From: Pseudomonadota bacterium
Lineage (GTDB): Bacteria; Pseudomonadota; Alphaproteobacteria; Rhizobiales; Beijerinckiaceae
Reading direction: 5' to 3'
DNA length: 5,020 bases
NCBI GenBank assembly: GCA_028876585.1
Contig: JAGWRL010000043.1
Coordinates: 1 to 5,020 of the forward strand
In this document: piece by piece, positions 1 through 5,020 of the stretch
How the letters are laid out: each line of letters starts with the position of its first letter
Numbering within the stretch: the first letter of the stretch is position 1
Notes under the pieces: model-generated
The model's database searches: none
The model's input: the letters and a program-made list of their open reading frames with translations, nothing else
Told to the model about the DNA's origin: nothing
Made by a program: the position numbers and the translations under genes

Positions 1-376
1 CCGCGAGGCTGTGGGCGAGGCCGGCGCCGGTCAGGTTGGTGTTGACCAGCGCGACGCCGAGCCCGGCGCGCACCAGGCCGAACCAGATCGCCACATATTC
101 GGGGCGGTTGGGCATCAGCAGCGCGACGGTGTCGCCTTTGGCCAAGCCGCGCTCGCGCGCCCAGCGGGCGTAGGCGTTGGCGCGGGCGTCGAGCGCGCGA
201 TAGCTGTAGGATTCGCGCTCGTTCGCCAAAGCTGGGCGGTCGCCGTGCTGGGCGGCCCATTCGGCGAGATGGTCGCCGAGCGTGCGGTCGGGCCGCTTGG
301 TGGCGATGCGGGTGGCGCGCACCACGCGCAGCAGCCCCGCGGCATAGGCGAAGTCGCTGCGCAGACGGGAAAGCAT
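1..376 (-). CDS. Long-chain acyl-CoA synthetase (FATP/very-long-chain type), N-terminal part, cut by window edge
   Basis: This is a member of the AMP-binding adenylate-forming superfamily. Family knowledge: such enzymes activate fatty acids with ATP and CoA through an acyl-adenylate, feeding beta-oxidation or lipid synthesis. The visible 125 residues, which I translated from the reverse complement, include GDHLAEWAAQHGDRPAL (34-50), a YSYRALDARANAYARWA stretch (57-73) and the block ALLMPNRPEYVAIWFGLVRAG (85-105) followed by VALVNTNLTGAGLAHSL. The last block, with NT just after the hydrophobic run and AHSL near the end, resembles the fatty-acid transport protein/very-long-chain synthetase branch more than classical FadD. 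The full protein should be about 600 residues; the ATP/AMP signature lies beyond the left edge. I chose the ATG at 376-374, which has a weak GAGG 4 bases upstream; an in-frame GTG at 388 has no ribosome-binding site. The gene follows the ydeI-like gene on the same strand after 98 bases. Family call is fairly sure; substrate is not. Confidence 0.85.
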   Translation of the reverse strand, partial: MLSRLRSDFAYAAGLLRVVRATRIATKRPDRTLGDHLAEWAAQHGDRPALANERESYSYRALDARANAYARWARERGLAKGDTVALLMPNRPEYVAIWFGLVRAGLGVALVNTNLTGAGLAHSLA

Positions 377-474
377 GGAGCCTCGCACGGGTGGGTCGGG
401 AAAGCGCCACGAAGCCTCAAGCGGGGCGCGGCGTCAAGGATCGTGCGTGCGGAGGGCGGGGAAGGGACGGTCCG

Positions 475-1071
475 CTAATCGTCGAGCCCCTTGCCGGCGA
501 GAATGGCGGGCGCGCATTTTTCGATGCGGGCGAGGCGGGTTTTCGCCTGCTTGGCGGCGGCGAAATGCAGGAGGTAGCCGCGCTGGCGGCCCGGCGTCAA
601 AGCCGAAAAGGCGGCGCGCAAATCCGGCGATTCCTCAAGCTTTTGCAGAAGCTCCTCTGGATACGGGAAATCGGCGGTCGTCCTTTTCGCCACCTTCAGC
701 CCCGCCTTCTCGACGGCGATGGCGTCCTCGATATAGGCTTTCACAATCGCGCGGGCGGCGGTGATTTGCTTGAGGCTGGTGAAACGGATCTGGCGGCCGG
801 ATTGCACCCGCTCGGTCTGCTGGATCAGCAGCTTGTGCGGGTCCGGCATCAGCGCGCCCTTCATGAACAGCAGCGCGCAATAATCCTTGAAGCCGTGGAT
901 GAGGACGACGTTCCCGCCCTCGCTGGCGTAGCAGGGCTGGCCCCACTTGACCTCTTCGGTCAGCGGACAGTCGAGGGCGATCTCGCGCAAAGCCTGCATC
1001 TCCGCGACCCAGGGTCGCGCGCCGGCGAGGAGCGCGTCGACCTTGGGATTGCGGATTCCCTGGCCCGTCAC
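475..1071 (-). CDS. YdeI/OmdA-family protein with N-terminal DUF1801 domain
   Basis: A complete 198-residue cytoplasmic protein with no signal peptide or membrane segment. Residues about 15-115 form a DUF1801-type domain, seen in [12 protein letters not shown] (37-48) and [15 protein letters not shown] (61-75). Residues about 135-195 match the YdeI/OmdA C-terminal domain: [19 protein letters not shown], then a helix with [18 protein letters not shown]. The length is normal for this family. The biochemical role of the family is not established; the OmpD-associated name is historical, so I give no function. The start is GTG at 1071-1069: its last two bases and the next base are the TGA stop of rimO (a four-base GTGA overlap), and an AGGGAA Shine-Dalgarno lies 7 bases upstream inside the rimO end. 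The frame stays open further upstream only as a shadow of rimO. Translation is probably coupled to rimO. The stop is TAG at 477-475. Confidence 0.9.
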   Translation of the reverse strand: MTGQGIRNPKVDALLAGARPWVAEMQALREIALDCPLTEEVKWGQPCYASEGGNVVLIHGFKDYCALLFMKGALMPDPHKLLIQQTERVQSGRQIRFTSLKQITAARAIVKAYIEDAIAVEKAGLKVAKRTTADFPYPEELLQKLEESPDLRAAFSALTPGRQRGYLLHFAAAKQAKTRLARIEKCAPAILAGKGLDD

Positions 1072-2387
1072 GCCGCCGTTCCCTGGAGATCGTAAGCGTC
1101 GGCGCGCTCGATTTTGACGCTGACGATGTCGCCCGGCCGCAGCGGGCGGCGCGAGGCCACGTGCACGGCGCCGTCGATCTCGGGCGCGTCGCCCTGGCTG
1201 CGGCCCTTGCCGCCTTGCGGCGTGGTTTCGTCGATCAGCACCGGCAGCCGGCGGCCGATCTTCGCCTTCTGCTTGGCCAGCGAGATCGCGCTCTGCTTTT
1301 CCATGAAGCGGCGCCAGCGGCTTTGTTTGATCTCGTCGGGCACCGGCGCCAGCCCGAGATCGTTGGCGCGGGCGCCGCGCACCGGCTCGTATTTGAACGC
1401 GCCGACGCGGTCGAGCTTGGCTTCGTCGAGCCAGTCGAGCAGCAACTGGAAATCCTCCTCCGTCTCGCCGGGGAAGCCGACGATGAAGGTGGAGCGGATC
1501 GTCAGGTCGGGCGTGATTTTCCGCCAGGCGCGGATGCGCTCGAGCGTCTTTTCCTGATTGCCCGGCCGGCGCATCGCCTTCAACACCTTGGGCGAAGCGT
1601 GCTGGAACGGCACGTCGAGATAGGGCAGCAGACCGCCGCCGTTCATCAGCGCCACCACCTCGTCGACATGCGGATATGGATAGACATAATGCAAGCGAAT
1701 CCATGGGCCTAGACGCCCAAGTTCGCGTGCGATGTCGAGAAAGCGGGCGGCGACCTGGGCCTCGCCGAAGGGGCTGGCGGCATAGCCGAGATCGAGGCCG
1801 TAGGCGCTGGTGTCCTGGCTGATGACCAGAATCTCTTTCACCCCGGCGCGGGCCAGTTTCTCGGCCTCGCGCAAAACCTCGCCGGCGGGGCGCGAGGCCA
1901 GCCGGCCGCGCAGTTTCGGGATGATGCAGAAGGTGCAGGAATGGTCGCAACCTTCTGATATTTTGAGATAGGCATAGTGGCGCGGCGTCAGCTTGACGCC
2001 CTGTTCGGGGATCAGGTCGAGATAGGGGTTATGCGGCGCGGGCGCGGCCTCGTGCACCGCCGCCATCACGCTTTGGAAGTCCTGCGGCCCGGTGATGGCG
2101 CTGACATGGGGATAGGCGTCGCGGATCGCCTCCGGCTCGGCGCCCATGCAGCCGGTGACGATGACGCGGCCGTTCTCCTTCAGCGCCGCGCCGATCGCGG
2201 CCAAGGATTCCGCCTTGGCGCTGTCGAGGAAGCCGCAGGTGTTGACGATGACGGCGTCAGCCCCGGCATGGGCTTTCGACAATTCATAGCCCTCCGCCCT
2301 GAGCCGGGTGAGGATGCGTTCGGAATCGACCAGGGCTTTCGGACAGCCGAGCGACACGAAGGAAATGCGGGGGGCGGCGGAGGACAT
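1068..2387 (-). CDS. rimO: Ribosomal protein S12 methylthiotransferase RimO
   Basis: A 439-residue radical-SAM methylthiotransferase. Family knowledge: RimO adds a methylthio group to the conserved aspartate (Asp88 or Asp89 by numbering) of ribosomal protein S12, using two [4Fe-4S] clusters. The N-terminal methylthiotransferase domain holds the three expected cluster cysteines: Cys15 in [12 protein letters not shown], Cys51 in [14 protein letters not shown] and Cys80 in VTGCMG. The radical-SAM motif CDHSCTFC gives Cys147, Cys151 and Cys154 within [20 protein letters not shown]. The C-terminal TRAM domain (about 370-439) ends the protein. [12 protein letters not shown] and [11 protein letters not shown] separate it from the tRNA-modifying paralogue MiaB. 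Length agrees with the roughly 440 residues usual for RimO. I chose the ATG at 2387 because it lies nine residues before the conserved FVSLGCPK block; an open upstream extension to 2492 is arginine- and alanine-rich and looks non-coding. The gene is first in its group, divergent from the secreted-protein gene, and overlaps the next gene by four bases. Confidence 0.97.
   Translation of the reverse strand: MSSAAPRISFVSLGCPKALVDSERILTRLRAEGYELSKAHAGADAVIVNTCGFLDSAKAESLAAIGAALKENGRVIVTGCMGAEPEAIRDAYPHVSAITGPQDFQSVMAAVHEAAPAPHNPYLDLIPEQGVKLTPRHYAYLKISEGCDHSCTFCIIPKLRGRLASRPAGEVLREAEKLARAGVKEILVISQDTSAYGLDLGYAASPFGEAQVAARFLDIARELGRLGPWIRLHYVYPYPHVDEVVALMNGGGLLPYLDVPFQHASPKVLKAMRRPGNQEKTLERIRAWRKITPDLTIRSTFIVGFPGETEEDFQLLLDWLDEAKLDRVGAFKYEPVRGARANDLGLAPVPDEIKQSRWRRFMEKQSAISLAKQKAKIGRRLPVLIDETTPQGGKGRSQGDAPEIDGAVHVASRRPLRPGDIVSVKIERADAYDLQGTAA
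1079..1084 (-). promoter_or_regulatory. Ribosome-binding site for the ydeI-like gene, inside the end of rimO
   Basis: AGGGAA on the minus strand, 7 bases before the GTG at 1071. It decides the start of the downstream gene and supports re-initiation or coupled translation across the GTGA overlap with the rimO stop codon. Confidence 0.6.
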
Positions 2388-2507
2388 GGCTCCGCTTGCC
2401 ACGGGCGGCGCGCGGCGGCAAGAGAGCGCCGATTGCGCTTGGCGGCGGGATCGTCGCGCGCTAGGTGCGAACCCGCCGGCGCCGCGCCGCAAGCCAGGGA
2501 ATTAGGA
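2388..2507. promoter_or_regulatory. Divergent intergenic spacer between rimO and the secreted-protein gene
   Basis: This 120-base, very GC-rich gap must hold the start signals for both divergent genes unless their promoters lie inside the opposing coding region. I see no convincing sigma-70 pair: a TTGGCG at 2439-2444 with TAGGTG at 2462-2467 (17-base spacer, plus strand) is the best match and is poor at the -10. An interrupted palindrome, CTTGCC at 2395-2400 and GGCAAG at 2417-2422, lies just upstream of the rimO start and could be an operator or a leader hairpin. Presence of control signals is inferred from gene orientation, not from a recognised motif. Confidence 0.35.
2496..2500 (+). promoter_or_regulatory. 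Ribosome-binding site of the secreted-protein gene
   Basis: AGGGA lies 7 bases before the ATG at 2508. Together with the signal peptide that begins at that codon, it selects this start over the frame that stays open far upstream as antisense of rimO. Confidence 0.6.
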
Positions 2508-3944
2508 ATGCGACAGACGATCCGCGCCATCTCGGCGCTCGCGGCGATGCTTTTGCTGGCGATGGTCGCGCAAGCTCGCGCGCAAGTGCCGCCGAGCACG
2601 GTCTCCGACTACGCCAATGCGATGAACGCGCAGGCCGCGTCGCTCGATGCGCAGATCTCCGATCGCCAGCGGCGGGGCGACATGGCGGCGGCGCAGCGGC
2701 TGGTGCTGGTGGCCGCGATGGTGCGGCGCGCGGGCGAGGAATTCCGCGCCGCCGAACAGGAGAACCTGACCGACGACATCGCCGTCCTGCCGGCGCCGGT
2801 TCCCGCCCGGATCAAGGCGGCGCTGGAGATGGCGACGAACGCGGTCGCGCTCGCGGCCGACCATCCCGATTTCGTCGCGCGCGCGCATCAGGCCGCCAAT
2901 GCGCTGATATCAGCCGTGCCGGCGAAAGTCGCCCATCCCGTGATCTATGGCCTGCTGTCGCGCGATCTCGCCGAACCCGGCGCCGCTTTGCCGAGCGACA
3001 TCGTGTTCTACGGCTATCGGCTGTTCGATCCGATCTTCAAGACCGTTCCCGCGGTGCTGTACGGGCGCACGGAACTGGAGCCGGCCTCGGTCGCGGTTGC
3101 GGACGACCGGATCGACGTGACGCTGCCCGAAGAGATTCGCAAGGCGGTCAAATTCGCCCCCGACGCCTGCGATCAGCGCCCGAGCTTCTCCCTGCGGGTG
3201 CGCGACACCTACGCCCAGCGGCGCGGGATATGGCCGATCGTTTGGCATTACGAGGTTTTGACCAACACCGATTTCAACGTGCTGCAATCGCCGGTGTTCT
3301 ACGCCGCGAAAATCGTCGCCAGCGCCGAGGCGATCCAGCGGACGAGCACGACGGCGTCGTTTCGGGAAAAATCGAGCCTCACCGTCGCTGATTGCGAGAG
3401 CACGCGCAGCGCCGAGGCGGTGTTCTCGCTGCCCGAAGGCGCCAAAGACGTGGTCTGCGCCGCCAGTTGGGTCGATGCGTCGAACACGGTCAAGCTGGCG
3501 AGCCGCTGCACCGTCAAGGACGGCGCGGTCGAGGCGACCGGGCAGATCACGGCGGGGCCGAAATCCTGTTCGCCCGACAAGCTTTGCGCCTGCTCGACGC
3601 CGGCGCAGGGCTGGCTGGCGGTGAGCGGCAGCTACGCCATCGAGCACGAAACCAGCAGCATGCGGGTTTCGACCGGCGCGCCGGCGCTGACTTTCCCCTC
3701 CGGCGGCGTCGCCGAGGGCAGGATCGCGACGGCGGCGGACGAGAAGCTGCGCCATGTCGCGCTGGAGATTTCGCGCCGCGCCTGCGCCGCCGTGGTCGAC
3801 ACGCTCGACCTCGCCATCGGCGAGGAGCCGGACGGCCGCGCGCAGGGCGTCTCCAAGACCGGCGCGTTCCGCGCCTCGATCAAGGGAGGGGCGCTGCGGG
3901 TGGGCGCCGCCGACGCCGTGGCGGAGGCCGGCAAGGCGCCCTGA
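2508..3944 (+). CDS. Exported protein of unknown function with eight cysteines
   Basis: I do not recognise this 478-residue protein. It starts with a textbook Sec signal peptide: basic MRQTIR, a hydrophobic core to about residue 21, and an ARA|QV cleavage site after Ala25. There is no lipobox and no further membrane segment, so a periplasmic or secreted product is likely. Residues about 30-140 are alanine-rich and predicted helical (YANAMNAQAASLDAQISDRQ and following). From about 160 the chain appears mixed or beta-rich, with aromatic blocks such as DIVFYGYRLFDPIF (164-177) and GIWPIVWHYEVLTNTDF (240-256). Eight cysteines, all in the mature part (221, 296, 317, 334, 354, 360, 362, 426), could form disulphides; 354-362 holds a close C-x5-C-x-C group. 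The C-terminal third is rich in Gly, Ser, Thr and Val. Base and codon use match the neighbours. The coding call is firm because of the signal peptide, the ribosome-binding site and a third-position G/C pattern; function is unknown. Confidence 0.85.
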   Translation: MRQTIRAISALAAMLLLAMVAQARAQVPPSTVSDYANAMNAQAASLDAQISDRQRRGDMAAAQRLVLVAAMVRRAGEEFRAAEQENLTDDIAVLPAPVPARIKAALEMATNAVALAADHPDFVARAHQAANALISAVPAKVAHPVIYGLLSRDLAEPGAALPSDIVFYGYRLFDPIFKTVPAVLYGRTELEPASVAVADDRIDVTLPEEIRKAVKFAPDACDQRPSFSLRVRDTYAQRRGIWPIVWHYEVLTNTDFNVLQSPVFYAAKIVASAEAIQRTSTTASFREKSSLTVADCESTRSAEAVFSLPEGAKDVVCAASWVDASNTVKLASRCTVKDGAVEATGQITAGPKSCSPDKLCACSTPAQGWLAVSGSYAIEHETSSMRVSTGAPALTFPSGGVAEGRIATAADEKLRHVALEISRRACAAVVDTLDLAIGEEPDGRAQGVSKTGAFRASIKGGALRVGAADAVAEAGKAP

Positions 3945-4074
3945 CGCTTGTGTGAACAAACGTTGGCGAACCGCCTTCGTGGCGCCGCAATCGGGCCAAA
4001 ATTCGGTCCGGCCAGACCCGCAGGAGTCGGCCGCTCCCGACACGCCGCAAGCGATTTGCGACGGCGTCTCGCAC

Positions 4075-4103
4075 TTGCAAAATAATTGGTGAGGTCCTAG
4101 TTT
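4075..4103 (+). promoter_or_regulatory. Possible sigma-70-like promoter for the nucleotide-sugar dehydrogenase gene
   Basis: TTGCAA at 4075-4080 and TAGTTT at 4098-4103 are spaced by 17 bases in the most A/T-rich part of the spacer. The -35 is fair and the -10 matches only three of six consensus bases. An alternative pair is TTGCGA at 4056-4061 with AATAAT at 4081-4086, whose -10 is better but whose spacer is 19 bases. Either would give a leader of roughly 85-105 bases. This is a pattern match only. Confidence 0.2.
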
Positions 4104-4141
4104 GCGCACGCTTTTTCCTGAACGACGCCCTTCGCCGCGCA

Positions 4142-4156
4142 TCGAGCCCCGCTCGA
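4142..4156. repeat. Short perfect inverted repeat (hairpin) in the leader
   Basis: TCGAGC, a three-base CCC loop, then GCTCGA: a six-base perfect stem about 39 bases before the ATG at 4195. No T-run follows, so it is not a standard terminator. It could be a leader hairpin or a small operator, or chance in GC-rich DNA. Confidence 0.3.
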
Positions 4157-4194
4157 ACGGCGCGATCGTGCTCGGCTTAGAGGCGTAAGACGTG

Positions 4195-5020
4195 ATGCGT
4201 TCGACATCTGAACTTCGCTTGGCCGTCGTCGGCCTCGGCTATGTCGGCCTGCCGCTCGCCGTCGAATTCGCCAAAACCCGCGCCGTGGTCGGCTTCGACA
4301 TCAACGAACACCGCATCGCCGCCTTGCGCGCCGGTCGCGACATCACGCGCGAATTGTCGCCGCAGGAACTGGCCGAAGGCAAGCTGCTGCGGGTCTCGAC
4401 CAATCCGGCCGACATCGCCGAATGCAACTTCTACATCGTCACCGTGCCGACGCCGGTCGATGACGACAAGCAGCCCGATCTCGGCCCGGTCTTGTCCGCC
4501 TCGGCGACGATCGGCAAGGTGCTGAAGCAGGGCGACATCGTCGTCTATGAATCCACCGTCTATCCCGGCGCCACGGAAGAAGATTGCGTGCCGGTGCTGG
4601 AGAAGGTGTCGGGCCTCAAGTTCAACCGCGATTTCTTCGTCGGCTACAGCCCCGAGCGCATCAATCCGGGCGACAAGACCCACCGTTTCGAGACCATCAC
4701 CAAAGTTGTGTCGGGCCAAGACGCCGCGACGCTCGATGTCATCGCCGATGTCTATGGTTCGGTGGTGACCGCGGGCATCCATCGCGCTCCCTCGATCAAA
4801 GTGGCGGAGGCCGCCAAGGTGATCGAGAACACGCAGCGCGATCTCAACATCGCCTTCATGAACGAGCTGGCGATCATCTTTGCCCGGCTGGGCATCGATA
4901 CCAGTGAAGTGCTCGAAGCCGCCGGAACCAAGTGGAACTTCCTCAAGTTCAAGCCGGGGCTCGTCGGGGGCCACTGCATCGGCGTCGATCCGTACTACCT
5001 CACGATGAAGGCGCAGCAGC
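4195..5020 (+). CDS. UDP-sugar dehydrogenase of the TviB/WbpA/WbpO type, cut by window edge
   Basis: The visible 275 residues belong to the UDP-glucose/GDP-mannose dehydrogenase family. Family knowledge: these enzymes oxidise the C6 hydroxyl of a nucleotide sugar to a carboxylate in two NAD-dependent steps; this branch usually acts on UDP-GlcNAc or UDP-GalNAc to supply uronic-acid sugars for capsule, O-antigen or Vi-like polymers. The NAD-binding Rossmann motif is at 11-20 ([10 protein letters not shown]). [16 protein letters not shown] (81-96), [12 protein letters not shown] (118-129) and [11 protein letters not shown] (150-160) are typical. [19 protein letters not shown] (208-226) holds the conserved Lys208 and Asn212. 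[13 protein letters not shown] (258-270) has the catalytic Cys261. The C-terminal substrate-binding domain (total about 425 residues) lies beyond the right edge. The start is ambiguous: ATG at 4195 is directly preceded by an in-frame GTG at 4192, and AGAGG at 4179-4183 suits the GTG spacing slightly better. [10 protein letters not shown] favours the N-acetyl-hexosamine branch over plain UDP-glucose dehydrogenase; the exact substrate is not settled. Confidence 0.93.
   Translation, partial: MRSTSELRLAVVGLGYVGLPLAVEFAKTRAVVGFDINEHRIAALRAGRDITRELSPQELAEGKLLRVSTNPADIAECNFYIVTVPTPVDDDKQPDLGPVLSASATIGKVLKQGDIVVYESTVYPGATEEDCVPVLEKVSGLKFNRDFFVGYSPERINPGDKTHRFETITKVVSGQDAATLDVIADVYGSVVTAGIHRAPSIKVAEAAKVIENTQRDLNIAFMNELAIIFARLGIDTSEVLEAAGTKWNFLKFKPGLVGGHCIGVDPYYLTMKAQQ

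Larger units (their letters stand above)
3945..4194. other. Non-coding spacer before the nucleotide-sugar dehydrogenase gene
   Basis: A 250-base gap with patches of A/T unlike the flanking genes, especially around 4075-4105. I find no T-tailed hairpin that would end the upstream gene and no convincing small gene; the short open frames here are remnants of overlapping shadow frames. It holds a small inverted repeat, CGCAA at 4046-4050 and TTGCG at 4056-4060, a tight hairpin at 4142-4156, and a possible promoter at 4075-4103. It most likely carries the promoter and leader of the downstream gene. Confidence 0.6.

Noticed and set aside
11..478. 155-residue plus-strand frame at the left edge
   Set aside because: It is antisense to the acyl-CoA synthetase, whose conserved blocks are plain on the minus strand.
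1072..1950. Upstream extension of the YdeI frame, making a 491-residue reading frame
   Set aside because: The extension overlaps rimO in another frame on the same strand and is a low-complexity arginine-rich shadow. It is not a fusion; the GTG at 1071 with its ribosome-binding site explains the gene.
2388..2492. Longer N-terminus for RimO
   Set aside because: The added 35 residues are Arg/Ala-rich and precede the usual RimO beginning; the ATG at 2387 gives the family length.
1977..2507. Upstream extension of the secreted-protein frame, making a 655-residue reading frame
   Set aside because: The added part is antisense to the 5' half of rimO and arginine- and glycine-rich. The signal peptide and ribosome-binding site place the real start at 2508.
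3945..4010. Possible terminator after the secreted-protein gene
   Set aside because: Only four-base stems such as CGAA/TTCG are present and no T-run follows, so this does not support an intrinsic terminator.
3983..4050. Direct repeat of CGCCGCAA (3983-3990 and 4043-4050)
   Set aside because: An eight-base GC-rich repeat 60 bases apart is expected by chance in this composition.
2910..4142. 410-residue minus-strand reading frame opposite the secreted-protein gene
   Set aside because: It has the composition of an antisense shadow (Arg, Gly, Ala, His). The plus strand has a signal peptide and a ribosome-binding site.
4177..4974. 265-residue minus-strand reading frame opposite the nucleotide-sugar dehydrogenase
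   Set aside because: It is the antisense of a clear enzyme gene, rich in Asp, Gly, His and Arg as expected for the reverse of GC-rich codons, with no recognisable domain.

Overview
The window looks like ordinary chromosome from a GC-rich alphaproteobacterium, probably of the Rhizobiales/Hyphomicrobiales. That placement rests on general protein character, strong G/C bias at third codon positions and the gene set; it is inference and I cannot name a genus. I see no rRNA, tRNA, CRISPR array, insertion sequence or phage gene.

The left half (about 1-2387) is a minus-strand gene group transcribed right to left. It begins with rimO (start 2387), which encodes the radical-SAM enzyme that methylthiolates ribosomal protein S12. 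rimO overlaps by four bases (GTGA) with a YdeI/OmdA-family gene (1071-475). After a 98-base gap comes the N-terminal part of a long-chain acyl-CoA synthetase of the FATP/very-long-chain type, which starts at 376 and runs off the left edge. The first two genes are very likely co-transcribed and translationally coupled; the third may be a distal member or have its own promoter.

The right half is plus-strand. A 120-base divergent spacer (2388-2507) separates rimO from a 478-residue exported protein of unknown function (2508-3944), with a clear Sec signal peptide and eight cysteines, all in the mature part. After a 250-base non-coding stretch (3945-4194) comes a nucleotide-sugar dehydrogenase of the TviB/WbpA/WbpO type (from 4195). 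It is cut by the right edge just after its catalytic cysteine motif. Such genes usually belong to capsule, O-antigen or exopolysaccharide loci, so a polysaccharide cluster may begin here and continue to the right.

The genes do not form one pathway: the minus-strand group is housekeeping (ribosome modification, a small uncharacterised protein, fatty-acid activation) and the plus-strand genes are cell-envelope related. I found no convincing novel multi-gene system. The items most worth a second look are the unrecognised secreted cysteine-containing protein and the rimO/ydeI coupling.
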